Source of the DNA: Carya illinoinensis | Taxonomy: Eukaryota > Streptophyta > Magnoliopsida > Fagales > Juglandaceae | DNA: 64,000 nt | Direction: 5' to 3' | NCBI RefSeq assembly: GCF_018687715.1 | Contig: NC_056752.1 | Coordinates: 47,223,501-47,287,500 of the forward strand | Shown here: piece after piece, positions 22,500 through 41,150 of the stretch | Layout: each line of letters starts with the position of its first letter | How positions within the stretch are numbered: position 1 is the first letter of the stretch | Notes under the pieces: generated by a model | What the model was told of the DNA's origin: nothing | Database searches by the model: none | What the model saw: only the letters and a program-made list of their open reading frames with translations | Program-made: the position numbers and the translations under genes

Positions 22500-23048
22500 C
22501 CATGACTATTTCATTTGGCTCCAGTTGGAAGAGGCACTCAACTATAAGGGGCTGTGCAAAGGAGGGCGACAAACCATCCATCGTGCGGGAAAGATGTTGA
22601 CATGGACAGTTAGGACCTCACCTGCCTTGAGACACCCTGCACGGGCACACGCGAGAAGCTCATGCCGCATTAAAGGATCAGATCCTAAGTGTGGACGAAG
22701 ATCACAATAGACTCCCATATCTCTGACAAATATGCACTTAGACACCCCACTCACCTGGAAAAGTCACGCCGCATTAAACATTGTGGCATGGCGCCTGTAT
22801 GTGAGGGACTAAGCCTTGACACTAAATACGAAATGTCCCTCCCCCTCCCAACAAGTAGTATAAAAGCTCGACATCAGGTAAGAGCGCAGGTCCTCTCCTT
22901 GTTACATTAGTTAATTCTACGAAAAATTTCTAAAATGAATATTTTGACTTTGGCATTGAAGGCTCTCCGAAGACCTCAAGACCCCCCAAACTTTATGTGT
23001 TGCAAGTGATTGAGCCTAGTATCCGATGTACGAAACATGTCTTCAACA
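22500..23048 (+). mobile_element. Probable solo LTR (family L)
   Basis: A GC-richer block with a TATA box (AGTATAAAAGCTC at about 22857) and the terminus TACGAAACATGTCTTCAACA, similar to the end of the element at 14557-15082. The left border is not clear. It sits tail-side next to the complementary element at 21605-22250. Confidence 0.5.
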
Positions 23049-23188
23049 ATATATATATAAATAACATCAATGGATTTGTTTCAAGTATCAATTATTCTGG
23101 GTGTTTAAACTATAGTGTCATAAAGAACTATTGTTAAATAGGGTATTTAATTTGAGGCGGACTTATAATTTAAAATAATGAATGATTT

Positions 23189-23207
23189 CTTATCAAAAAA
23201 AAAAAAA
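23189..23207 (+). mobile_element. 19-bp LINE 3' stub with 12-bp target duplication
   Basis: CTTATC followed by A13 is flanked on both sides by AATGAATGATTT (23177-23188 and 23208-23219). TTACTTATCAA plus an A tail is the 3' terminus of the LINE fragment at 34403-34579, so this looks like an extremely 5'-truncated LINE insertion. Confidence 0.65.
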
Positions 23208-23219
23208 AATGAATGATTT

Positions 23220-23856
23220 TATTCTATCCTCTTATTTTCAAATACAAATAAACAAAAAATTAATTTTAAAAAAGGTGAAAACTATGAGAAGTTTTGTCTT
23301 ATTGGATTTCCGGGTTATTATTTTTCTGGTTTAACTAATTTTGTATTTTAAATGACGATCCCCCTAACTCCATGGAATTAGTTGTAAATAATGCAAATGT
23401 GGTTTGTGCTTATTACTCCTAATGGGCCGAGTTCCTATTTGCTTCATGAGCAGGCTTCTGGGCCTCTACTTATTCTTCATCAGTTGGGCTCAGTACACCT
23501 TCTTATCTAAAAAGATAGCTTTTTAATTTTATTATTTTTAAAATAATTAAATTCTTCTACTAATTATTTATATATCACATATTCACACATTTAGTAACAA
23601 ATTTTTTTAAAAAATATAGTGTATAATATGTAAAAATGATGAATAGAATTTTTCTTTTTAAATATCAAATCAATGATGAAGACAACAATTTAATTGAAAA
23701 GAATGATGGAATTTTCTTTTTTTTATCGGAACATATTATTAGGATTCAAAGTAAGGATGATTTATCGATTCTTTATCGGTTTCGACCGATTCTAACATTT
23801 AACAGACATTTCTGATCGATTTCAACAAATCTTAATAAGTCAAGTTGTGTTTATAC

Positions 23857-23888
<32 letters not shown>

Positions 23889-24264
23889 TATGCACGTAAT
23901 TGTAACAAATATGTCCAAATATTCTTATCAATAAAAAATTTATGGTTTAGAAAATCATTTTACAGAACTTTTTTTAAAAAATAAAATAAAATAAAAGAGA
24001 AATAATTTATACAAATTTTAAATAGACAAACACATAAATTCTCGTAAATAAATGAATTCTATCTTGAAAAAGTGTGAAAAAATTATTCTTTATTATAACA
24101 AAACTCATGTAAAAATTATCCTTTTGGAAATTGTAACTAACCCTAATCTTAATAAAAATAGTAAAAACAAGAAAGAGTATAAAGATTTATGTACAATTAT
24201 TTCGTTATATATTTATTTAAATAATATAAAGAAATGCTCGGAGACTGAAAACAGTATCAGAGAG

Positions 24265-24269
<5 letters not shown>
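23220..24269. other. Intergenic upstream of the MAP kinase gene
   Basis: Contains a family D MITE-like repeat at 23525-23665 and a (TA)n run at 23862-23888. The distal part should hold the MPK6 promoter. No other gene seen. Confidence 0.55.

Positions 24270-24304
<35 letters not shown>
24270..24304. repeat. (GA)n microsatellite in the MPK6 leader region
   Basis: About 17 GA units, 165-200 bp upstream of the MPK6 start codon and on the sense strand, so probably in the 5' UTR or core promoter. Confidence 0.9.
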
Positions 24305-24307
<3 letters not shown>

Positions 24308-24468
24308 AAAGTTCAGAGAGTTAATGCAGGAAGGTATTAGATCTGTTTAACTAAAGAGATAACAGGAAGAGATAGGGGCACACAATCATTCGTTAGGGCT
24401 TTTATTACTTCTACACCAACTTTGAGAGAGCAAAAAGCTGAGAGAAAGAAAATTAAAGCCGAAAGGAA

Positions 24469-30082
<5,614 letters not shown>

Positions 30083-30327
30083 GGAGTCATGCTTTGTTTA
30101 GTCATCGTGATTTGATCAGTGTGGTCTCTCTGGTTTATATAACTCGGGTGATTGATTTCTTACTGTACATATTGTTCCATTCCAAAATGGGGTGGATCTG
30201 GAGTTGATTTACTTTGGGCAGAATTCAGGGACTGGAACAAATATAATGGAATCTGCATCGCTGTTTACCCTTTCATTGTTGTTCTATTGATTTGGATTAA
30301 GCCAATTCCTGATCAACGGCTCTCTCG

Positions 30328-30330
<3 letters not shown>

Positions 30331-30365
<35 letters not shown>
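30331..30365. repeat. (CT)n microsatellite downstream of MPK6
   Basis: About 17 CT units about 250 bp after the MPK6 stop codon, in the probable 3' UTR or just beyond it. Confidence 0.85.
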
Positions 30366-30369
<4 letters not shown>

Positions 30370-31081
30370 TGTTTTTATTTGTTTTCTACTCCTTTAATAT
30401 CTGGTGTACATTCGCAGATCCAAAAAGCCAGATTAGAACTCCCCCATTTTTTCCCTTATCCTCGATACTTGTTTTCGAGTTTCGTGCGTAGGATAAAACA
30501 TGGCCAATGCTTTGCCGTCGTTATTCTTTTATCCCAGGGCTATTGGCACAAGAGTTGTACGGATACCCATATACTTATCTTCATGAACCTTTGTCTTGTA
30601 CTCCGTGTAAGACCATTTCCAATAGCTAGGATATGCTTGTGAGCTTCTTTACTCTTGCTTATCAGTACTTAGAGTGAGTGTTTTATGCCAAAATTAGATT
30701 GGCGTTGTCCATTTCATACTGAAACCAGGTTGGAGACAAGGGGCGATTAGTAGTAGGTCTCGTCAAATTTGAACAATTCAGGGATAAACAAACCAACGAA
30801 AGCAATGACTGTATGAGAGAGGATAACAACTTCAAATTTTCCTGCTCAACGTTATGTAGAATTCTCACATGAACGTATATGTCATAAAGTTCGATTACCG
30901 AACAAAATGAATTCTAACGAGCTAGTATCCGAAACTCAATATTATCAGAGAGCTTACCAATCCAGAGGGAAGAAGCAATCCAATACATATTTGCTAGCAG
31001 CTAATTTTGAAAGAACGAATTCATATCCTATATTAGAGACGTAACTTTGATGAGTACAAAGCAGCATCTTCAACAATGCTG

Positions 31082-34000
31082 TTAGCTCTTCACACTGTCA
31101 AAGAATCTAGAAAGTGGCACAGGACCATCGGCCTCTTCGTCGTCACTGCAAGAGTGCTTGGTTCTTGACTTGTGCTTCTTTTCTTTCTTTGTTCTCTTGG
31201 ACCTAGATCTACTTGATTTAGATCTACTTGATTCTCTCTCCTCTTCATCACTACTGGAAGAATCGGAGGATGAATTTGAGGAGCTAGAGCCAGAAGATCT
31301 CCTCCTTGAATGCTGCATTGACAAATGAGGGCTCACATTTCACAGTTTTAAATATCTGTAACAATTGAAATGCAAGTACGCTTTAATGCTATCCCCACTC
31401 TCTAGTTTGCTTCATTACCGTGTTATATTGGCATGTCATCCCTAACGGTCTTTTATTTGAAAAAACAAAAAAATCTTATATGTAGTATTTGTGATTCTAA
31501 TCTTCTTCTTCTTCTTCTTCTTTTTTTTTTTTTAATAAATTGGCACCGGGTGTCTAACTAATCCTGATGGTGCACAAGCTCTTGGCAAGGGATTTCCTAG
31601 AAATGTACCTCAGGTAATTTAAGGATAAATTATCCTAGTCTGATGGCCCCAAGAGTGTGAATGTGGAGTTTTGAACCCGGGAAGTTTGGTTTATACGACT
31701 AAGCTTCTATGTTTTCAATTAGAAGCAAATATTCTAAACTGAAGTTTTAAAAATTATTTTTCTTTGAGTAGTACCTTCAAGCCCTCCCAAACTTGCATGG
31801 AGTTGACATGACTTGAAAGTTTGGAACCATAGTTTAAGTTTACAAAGTTATTGTGTGGATTTGAAGGACCCAAAACATAATCTATTCAAACTTATACATG
31901 GCTGTTCAACTGTCCCTAGATTTCATGATCATAGTTCCACCAGTGCTTCTGATCTTATTACAAATTCATCGGTTCCCCTTGACTCAAAATAAAATGCTCT
32001 CTTCCACTTGATAAAATTAGTTTCTTTCTCTCATGCTTTGCAATTTACTTCCTCCAAGATCATCACTATCACTGGTCCAACCGGAGCCATGCCAACAGGA
32101 TATTGTACACAAAAAGGATGGTTCCCTCGTGATAGTAATGAATTTAGATAAGTGCTTAACCTATGCGTCTAAACTTTCAAAGGAAGAATGGCCAGCTAAC
32201 ATTGGATTTAGCATCACCTTTCTCATGTCAAGTGAGCAAATGCTTGGCAGGAGTTTCAAAATAGGAAGGCACCCAGGGGCCTTATAATGAGAGTGAAGAT
32301 TCGATCTTGTATCTGTTCTAGACTGTACAAGTGTTGAATCTGAGTAATAATAATTTAATAATTATTATTTTTTATGATGGGGAAACCACCCCAGGCAGAG
32401 CCCTTAGGACTCACCCATGGAACCAAATCTCCTGGGGAGACTAGCACAGCAAATAAAATAAATTTGCTAAACAATTTAATAAACTGTAGGCACCTTTCTC
32501 TTTCTGCTGCTTCGTTTCTTTAATTCTTTGTCCTTGTCTGCAATGACACATATAATATTCAAGAAGAAGAACAAGAAGAGGAGGAGGAAGAAGAATGCTT
32601 TATTGCACATACCTTTTTTGTGATTATATTTACTACTGGAGTTGTTTTTTCCTTGGGCAAGTTTGCGTGCCCTTTCAGCATCCAGTTGAGCTCTGTATTC
32701 TCTCATCATTCTATCTTTATCTGCTTCCAGTTCCCCCTTTTTCATTTCGTCTTCCTAGTAAAAATTTCCACACAAATCAACAGAGGAAAAATTAGCACAT
32801 ACATAGGAGGCATGCAATCAGAGAGTAAAAAATTCATGAAGACAATGAGGTAAAGCATAGTCAAGGAAGTTAACCAACACCCTCAATGAGCTTCTATTTC
32901 CCTCCAGAAAATGCATCGATCAAAGATAAACAGCCACTCAAATTAAAATATGAACCCTAAAATATGGATAACCTATGATCCACTTCCATCTAATTTACCA
33001 AAAGACCAAAAACTAAGTCTAATCTCTTCCTTGTCTCATTATCCATGACCTCAATTATGACAAGATTGTTCCTTATTTTCCTGCAAGTAAATTTCACAGA
33101 AAACAAAAGAAAGGCATAGTCTGTACATCCCTTGAGCTACTTTACTTTTGAAACTTGTGGCTTCAATTCATTGCTTATATGCACAACGTTTTATTCATTT
33201 TAGTTGATGCAAATCTTTTATTGGGGCAAGTGTAATAGAATATTGGTCTTTTATCACATAATATATAGAGGGTAGAATGCAGTGTCATTCATAATAGGAA
33301 AAAGAAAACTAGTACTTTGTTTCTTTGTTGGGCCACTGCCATAAACACATGGCCAGTTCTTTCCTTGTCTTTTGCCTAAACAACATTCTTTATTCTCATT
33401 GGAGAAAACTCTCCCACGGTAAGGTTTGCACAGAGCCAACATCATTGCAGCTTATATACAATGACGATTTGTTGTTAACACGCACAACATTTTGATAATA
33501 ATTTTGGGCTCATATTTGTAAATAAATAAGAAAATCATATTACTTGCATATTTATGACAAGGTATTTTAAAATGTTTGCCCATGCCAACATGTACTAGCA
33601 ATGATACCAGTTATGTAGCATTTCAGGTTTCTCAAGGTCTTACTATGGTTTTGTATAAACAATCGAGATTAAAAAAAAAATGGTGGAATCCATGGCTCCA
33701 TCAAACTCTTAGCACATTGCCTAGGGGGCAGAAGCATAGCGCAGTTGGCATATAAAATCATCACTGAAAGAAAATAAAAATTACAAATGGAATACTTTCT
33801 GTGGGTCTTTGTTCTGTGAAAGCATAATATCATTAAGCTAGCATGACATAAATTCTTGATGTTTCTTTCTTTACTAGATAACCTGTGACATTGATGAATG
33901 ACTATGAGAGCAAGTACCCGTATATATATATATATATATATTATACACTTTTCCTAGATAGAAACACACATGCATGCACATGTGCAAAATACAACTGGTG

Positions 34001-35241
34001 TGTTCCATGAGGGGGACACAATAAGTTGCAGTGGAGAAACAAATATAGAAAACTCATGCGCACTTGTGATCAAGATAAGCATATTAGCAATACTCAACAA
34101 TTACCTTTTTCTTCTTTTTAAACTCTTCCCAGGTGATAGTGTGAGAAGTTTTAAGACTGGCCAAACGAGCAGCATGCCACTCTGGCGAATGAAATGAACC
34201 ATCCACCTGTGTCTGTCCTCATCAGTTACACTCCAGGAAAAGAAACACCCAACAAAAACTTTTATACTGGATTATCAGATAACATTTTAATCTAAAGAAA
34301 GACAGACTTTCTTAAGATCTCATAAGTCACGATTGTTTGATTGTGAAAGAGAGGAATTCAAAATTAAAGTAAAAAGATTCAGGAAATGAGCTAAAACTTG
34401 ATCCCTGTTTTCTTGGTTTTCAGCCATTGTTCTTAATGGTGGGGCAGTTCATGAGTTTCTGTCCTCGTTGCTTTAGTAGTCGAATGTTCTTAGGTGTTTC
34501 TTTAGTATACTTCATGTGTACATGGGCTTCACCTATTACATTCATTGAATAAAATTTTTACTTATCAAGAAAAAGAAAAGAGCTAAAACTTGATATAATC
34601 CCTAAATAAGAATAAACTCTTCTATGTATCCTAAAAATAGGGGCACTAATGTACTTATAAAAAGGGGGGGCACCAATGTGGTAGATGAAGTGGAGTTGGC
34701 GGCCATGCCCTGTCAGAAAATCAACTTTTAGGACACTATTAGAGCCATCCTAAAGCTCCTATCTTTCCAAGAGGACAATATTCACGTATAGAAGTCAAAT
34801 GCGCAGGTTGATTAACAGGTGAATACTTCTCACGTTCAATCTATCAGATAAGACTATGAACCATGAATTGCTCTGTAGCTCGTCACAACTCAAATCAAGA
34901 ACTTAAAATTCGTATATTTGCAGGAAATTTTTGACACCCCACTCAAATTACTGTAAGATTTCATACAAGTAAAGCTTACCCATTAAAATCAGAGATTTAT
35001 TCGATAAACAATAAGTATCTAATCAATCATAAGCACAAAATTCAATAATGTAATGGAATAACACAAATTAACAAACCGCCATAAAGACAGAAGAAGGAAT
35101 AAAATTTAAGAATGAGAAATTCAATGGGGAATGGTAGTATGAAAGGGTACAAACCATGCCGTCTTCAATCTCCTCAGCCGCAGCAGAGCTGGAGCCCAGC
35201 CGGGCTCTCTGCATAGCTTTGTAAGCCTGATTTTTGCCCAT
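31082..35241 (-). CDS. Small Lys/Arg/Ser-rich nuclear-type protein, 5 exons
   Basis: Exons are 35241-35155, 34206-34105, 32754-32613, 32537-32494 and 31312-31082, giving 606 nt and 201 aa. All joins are GT-AG and the frames agree. The N-terminus reads MGKNQAYKAMQRARLGSSSA, then SFHSPEWHAARLASL and TITWEEFKKK, then a charged helical region rich in Glu/Lys/Arg (residues 65-110), a basic KKRSSRKRK stretch, a Ser/Arg-rich segment with poly-Ser and DSSSSDEEE, and the acidic end DDEEADGPVPLSRFF. This composition fits a nuclear, probably splicing- or chromatin-associated protein. I recall similar uncharacterised plant proteins but cannot name the family. It converges with MPK6 (1 kb between stop codons). 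A partial inverted duplicate is at 2601-3340. Confidence 0.85.
31515..31735 (-). mobile_element. Au-like tRNA-derived SINE in intron 4
   Basis: On the plus strand a T14 run (antisense tail) is followed by 'ggcaccgggtgtctaactaatcc', the complement of the Au SINE 3' region as I recall it. Toward the other end the complement has GGGTTCAAAACTCC, a good match to the pol III B box, and AAGCTTAGTCG at an A-box-like position. Flanking attctaa copies could be a target duplication. Confidence 0.6.
34403..34579 (+). mobile_element. 5'-truncated LINE 3' end in intron 1
   Basis: The segment ends AATAAAATTTTTACTTATCAA followed by an A-rich tail, and is bounded by a perfect 15-bp target duplication gagctaaaacttgat (34388-34402 and 34580-34594). 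The duplicated gene fragment at 2601-3340 has only one copy of this site and no insert, so the insertion boundaries are directly confirmed. It includes the 'tatacttcatgtgtacatgggct' stretch that recurs in complement at about 25728-25745. Confidence 0.92.
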
Positions 35242-37432
35242 TTCAACTTTTCAAGAGACACCCAGATGAGAAAACGAGCAATTAAACTCCACCAACGAAA
35301 GAAACCCAGAAAGAAAAATGAGAGAAAATATCGGAAAGTATTTGATTAAAGCATTAACGGTCAGGAACCCGTGTGGTTTTGGTTGAGACTTGAGAAGGTT
35401 TTCTTTCCGAAGGGCAAAGGGCTACAAAAATGAGGCTGTCACGCAGAGGATTTTTGCGTCGGGTGAGATCACGAGCACGTGGGTTAATCAGGTAGACCAG
35501 CCGTCAGGGCTAAACTTATTCGGTGCAGTGGATTACAAAATGAAGACGAAGATATGGACATTTTCGAAAAGTGTTATTTGAAATTCTTACATATTTACTA
35601 GATATAATTTATTTTATAATATTTTAAATTTAATTTAAATATAATTATTTTTATATATTTTTTATTCGTATCATTAATATGATTGATCAAAATAATTATT
35701 TTATATCTTAAAAAATAATACATGTAATTACATTAATAAAATATATAAAAAATATACAAAAATGACTGTACATAAAATTTTTATTTTAAAAAAATTAATA
35801 AATTTGTGATTCACTTTTTTTAACTGGAAACTCATTTTTTCAAATAAAATGTATTGAGCTTGCACATATTTCTAAAATTCTAAGTTTTTTCTACATTTCT
35901 CTTGTAAATTCACTTTAATAAATAAACTGCAATTTATGATTTGAAACCATTTAAATAAAATAATAATAATTAAAAATTCCGACATCTATTTACTTGAAAA
36001 AATATGGAGGCCAGGCCTTAAGCCCACATAAACACAATTTTGCTCGTTATAGGGCAACAAATGTGGGCCTAGTTTTAACTCCCCCATACCATAAACGGGC
36101 ATGGCCGCATGAGATAATAGTCGTTGTTTTCTACTGGCAATGAAAATATTCTCAATTGATTAAAGATTCTCAAATGCATCAAGCATTAAAAGATATGAAA
36201 TATGTTTTATTAAAATATATTTTATGACTATTATCTCATATTGTCTTCTTCTTCTTTTTTAACCTTTTGGGTTTATGAAAAGTTAACTATTTGAGTAAAT
36301 AAAGGGATTAATACTAAATCACAAATATAAATGTAAAGGAAAATAATTTGTACAGTTATAGATTGTACAAATTTCTTATATTAATTCTAAAATTCACGAT
36401 AAAAAAAATAATTATTTTTTAACAATAAATCTTACTATTTTTTAAAATGAGTGTATGAAATTTACATACTCTAAAACTGTATATAACATAACTCTTGCAT
36501 AAATCCTTAAGCCCTATCTTTAATCGCATTAATATTTAATTAGCTCTAGCTAGTCAAGGTTAGGCACATATTTAAAAGTGACAAATTTGCCTATTATATA
36601 ATATATCTCCTGAGTATATATAGATACATAAAAATTGGTGCGCCATTCCGCGGGCCACAATGTGCACGACAATTAAATTAACACTGACCACTTTAATTTG
36701 ATCCAAAATCCAAAATAATTGAAGATTATTTTTCGTTTTTATTTTTTATTTTTTTTTAAAGTGCATCCAAAAGGTAGCCCTCTCCCAATACAATTCAGAC
36801 CGACCCAAATTAAAGGAGAAAATTGCTCCCACCATTGGTCACCGTCGACGTTATTATTGTCCTTGTACGCATGAAATCCCCCGGCCAGGATAATGATATG
36901 ATCTTTGACAAGCTATCTTGATTAATTTTTATTTCTTAATGTTTAGTGTGCACCACTTACTCTTAGAATAGATTTAACTTTTTATGATTTAAATAATAAT
37001 AATAAGGAGTAGCAATTATTATTTAAGTGATGTAATGGGTTGAACTGCTTTCATGTTATCATGTTTTAAAATATTGCATGCACTTGAATCGATACTAGTA
37101 CGTACATAATTTTACACCACATTAATTTGCAACGCGTCTTTAACCTAGCTAGCTACTGCATGGGTGGAAAAATACAGCCATTTTCATTTTTCACGACTAT
37201 GTGATCGATCCGGTCTGTACGTGTGGCATCATGATCAATCACAACTGTTTTTTTCATTATCATGTTAAAGATGAGGAATTATGATAGATTCTGGACATTG
37301 CATGCATGTGATGATCAGGCTTAATTTCTTTGCTTCTCAATGATCACATCTTCAATATCCCTCCAAAATATAAGTAGAATGTTTCATAAAACAATGTGGG
37401 CCGATCATATTTTAAGGTCAAGTTCTGTGGTG

Positions 37433-37463
<31 letters not shown>

Positions 37464-37470
37464 TCCTTAG
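35242..37470. other. Intergenic, AT-rich
   Basis: Holds the promoter and 5' leader of the minus-strand nuclear-protein gene (about 35242-35500). A family C repeat is at 36339-36500. No other gene recognised. Confidence 0.55.
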
Positions 37471-38060
37471 TGTAAGGGAGTAAAATATATTAGGTCCAAA
37501 GTAATTTTCAAGACTTAGCCCATCAAAGAGTCATCATTAGAAGATAATAAAAAGAAAAAAAGAGAGAAAGGAGGCAAAGAATAGACAATAGAATGTAAGG
37601 TGTCAAAGTGTTAGTAGGAAAAAATTGGGATATAAAGGAAGGGTGAGGTGACCTAAAGTAAAGAGGGTTGGAGATAAAAAGTATGGGCACATGCGACTTT
37701 ATGAACTTTTGGCCAAATTTCTCCTGGGAGGCTTATTCTACTTACGATAGACGTTCTAGCAATGAGATATTCACTAGAAGACGAACCTTCAAGATCTATT
37801 GTATAGTGAGGATAATAGATAATGAGAGACTATAAAACAAACTTATTATAATGGATCATTCCTTTCCCGAATCCTCGTAGATGTTGGTCAATGCCGAATT
37901 ACGTAAATCTACGTGTCTCCCTTTATTTATTTTCCTGTACCTATTTACTGATCACCTCTATAGATATACACACAGACATTGTACAGTCACATCGAATCAC
38001 TGCCAAAGGTCCACACAACATCGATTTAGGTCTAGAACAACCTCAGTGAGGTCGGGAATG
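37471..38060 (+). mobile_element. Probable copia-type LTR remnant
   Basis: TGTAAGGGAG near the left edge, a TATAAAG-like box at about 37632, and toward the right 'ccgaattacgtaaatctacg' and 'tctccctttatttattttcc', which resemble the U5 end of many plant Ty1/copia LTRs. No retroelement genes follow, so it looks like a solo or broken LTR. Ends are not defined. Confidence 0.45.
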
Positions 38061-38731
38061 AATCATTATTCCTTTCTAGATATATGTTTCATTTTTAAGT
38101 GGTAACACCCTGTTTACTATTATATAAGCAAGTTAATTTTAATGGTTCCATCATCCCTTGTGATGGGAATTGTGACGACGTTAGAAAGGCATGTTTTTTC
38201 TGTTTTTCTTTTTGGTATGATTCATAGAAGTTCTTATAAGCAGGCCAAAAAAAAACATATAATTCATCATAAAGTCAAGACGATTCGCACAGGTCAACTA
38301 AACAGACAATTTCCAAACTTTGGAAAATAAATATCTGGAAGTAATACAATACTTATATATGAAAATAAATATCTTGATAATGTGTCTACGCAAAATACTT
38401 GTAAAGTGGTCCTTGTATATATGAAATGAAAAGTTCCATTCATTATCTTCACAGGTCGCACTACATATGTATAATTTTTTTATTTATATTAAATATGTGA
38501 TATATGAATAATGAGTAGAATAAATTAATAAAACTCGTCTATAATTATCCCATCTTTTGGCACATCATTTTGTTCCATTACATCAATTAATCCATGAGCT
38601 GATCTAACTTTTACTTTGGCAGCTTTAAGCTTATGTGAGAATGAAAGATGATTCTATATATTGTTAGCTAGCAGCTTATCACAAGGTTGTAATTCGACCA
38701 GTTGGATTGTGCTAGGTCAAATATTTTCTTA

Positions 38732-38920
38732 AGGTTAGGTTTGAATATAAAAAACATCTGATCTGATCTCATTTTATCTAATAATTATAATTTTTAAAAA
38801 TTTTTCATACAAAATATAATAAATAATTTAATTTTTTTAAATTTAAAATAATAATAATAATATTAAAAAATAATATATTATTTAATTTTTAATCTTTATC
38901 TCAATCCACTGCCTAAACCT
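38732..38920 (-). repeat. MITE-like repeat (family A)
   Basis: 'aggtttgaatataaaaaacatctgatctgatctcatt' style left part, 'ataattataatttttaaaaa' core and 'tctcaatccactgcctaaacct' right part correspond in complement to the element at 17163-17337. Confidence 0.55.
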
Positions 38921-41150
38921 ATCAAGAATCCGGTCGAAGGGCTAAACTTCACTATTACGGCCATGGGTTCGAGGGCCATAAGCCAAACCAATAGCAGTTA
39001 GAAAATGCTATTTCACCCAAATAGTGCTTTGATGATTTCTCCCGAATTCCATTTTTTTTTTAAATTTTTTTTATTTAGGTTAAGAAAGTATTTTTTAATA
39101 ATATTATAAAATTTTTTAATTTTTAAAAAATATTTAATAATATTAAAAAATGAATAAATAAATAATTTTTTTTTTTTTTTGCCGTGTTCGGTGACTTCTC
39201 GTACTACATCTTCGGGAGATGTTGCAGTGTTCATGGCCGTTAACATCGCAACCGCTGAAACATATAAATACGAAATTTTGAAATCAGACGTCATTAATAA
39301 GGGTTTAATAACATGACGGACAGCATGGAAAATGAATAGCCAGCCCTCCAGCACGATAATTGCCCGGGATGCTTTCCCCCAACGCGACACACATCTGTGA
39401 TACTAGCCCTCTAGCACAACGCTCAGCCACGTAGGTGAAACCAAGGCCCTAACAGTCTACATTCTATCAAGGATTAAAAGAAGTCAAATCGAATGACAAG
39501 TCTTAACCGTACGAGAACAATTGGCCCGTATAATTTATAAACAGGAATCGAAGTACATATCAAAAGGTTGTTGAAAAAATTTAATTGTAAACAAAACAGC
39601 CTATTAATACATACATTAATTTAATAAAATTAGTCAAAATATAAATTTTATTAAAAATAATATTAATTTAAATTTTAAATATAAAAAAATTAATATTAAT
39701 GTATAGATTAATATGTGATTTTAATTATATGTAACAAAACTCAAAATAACTTTACGTTAAAAAAAATACAAGACATTTTCACTATCACTAAGTTTAAGTA
39801 TCGGAAGTATCCTCACCGCACCGAGTTATGCATGTACTTTCCATTCTCTTATTGCAGGTTGCGAATGACTAGTCTTTATGATAAATATGAAACACAACCA
39901 CAACAAGTTGGATCCGGCACTAGCTCATAAACCGACCCGATCCAGCTGATCATCCACAAGTTTTACCGGACTCACCAACCTTCTGGGGGGGTAAAAAAGA
40001 GGAACAACTTAACAAAACAGTATACTGGAAAATAGAAAGGAAATCAACAAGCAGATAGCCAGGCGTACATATGTGAAAATGGCTGGTTTCGAGTCAACTT
40101 TGGTGGCCGGCGCCATGCCTGACATGTTAGGCCAATACCCACGAGACGTCAAGCATTGGATAATGAAGCCATCGTTTGGATATTATATATATATAATGCA
40201 TTTGTGTGCTGATTAGGGTAGTGTTTGTGCAAATTTAGAAACGCATATTATATGTTTCGTGTATATATATATATATATAATATATCTCCTGCATGCAAGA
40301 CATGATGGACGATATTATAATGCGGTGTTGGTTTGAATGAATCAAGGAGCTAACTAGGGATGGGGAAAGAATAATCTGTTGAAGTGACACCTCCTGGATC
40401 TTCATACAAAATAACATCTTTCGATAATATATAGTAATATATAAGGCAACTTATTGGATTGTTTAATTTATACACTCTAGTTGTAGTACGAGTGCCTCTT
40501 TACACGTACATGTTTGGCCTATATCTTTACAATTACTGCCTTTCAAAAACATTGATATATATATATATATATAAACACATACATGCATGCATACAACATG
40601 GGAAAAAGACCTAACTCATGATCAGCTACAACGTAACCACCAGAGTATATAGAGTGAGACTGAATTAAACCTTTGACGACCTAATTCTCTCATTTTCAAA
40701 TGTCATACCATTTTTGGTCGAAGGTGGCCTTTCCCACAACAACTAAATGCACTTAGCGAATCAGCGATCAACCCAATAATATTTATTAATTTATAATATA
40801 TTTATTTAATTTAAATAGGCCGTGTTATTAATGATTTTCATTTATGAAAGTGATGGATAGAAATTAAACAAATATATATTTCAAAATAAATAAAGAGATA
40901 GTTCAAGTAATGTAAAAAACATATATATATTGAGGTAATTTAAATATATATATATATTGAGATAATTTACGCTTTTTTTTTTAATAAAATTAGATAAAAA
41001 GATAAATCGATGACACATATAAAAAAAAAAGTTATGTCACGTAGTTACGTATTTTTTAATTATAATAATTATTTTATATTAAAAAAGATAATACAACTAA
41101 TTATATTGATAAAATATATAAAAAAAATATAAAAATATTTTTATAAAAAA
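38921..41150. other. Intergenic, AT-rich
   Basis: Contains a family B-like repeat at about 39568-39745 and short (AT)n runs. A balanced segment at 39180-39420 lies inside an unrecognised minus-strand open frame. I see no supported gene. Confidence 0.5.

Noticed and set aside
22525..22910. Open frames of 60-73 aa on both strands
   Set aside because: They lie within an LTR-like island and have no domain.
32033..32287. 84-aa open frame on the plus strand in an intron of the minus-strand gene
   Set aside because: No known domain, and it lies inside an intron of a well-supported gene on the other strand.
33725..33752. Possible tRNA gene or SINE start (tagcgcagttgg, A-box like)
   Set aside because: No B box at the right distance and no cloverleaf could be drawn.
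39013..39390. 125-aa open frame on the minus strand
   Set aside because: The second half is poly-Lys/Ile/Phe from A/T homopolymers, and the first half matches no family I know. Could be a relic, but unsupported.
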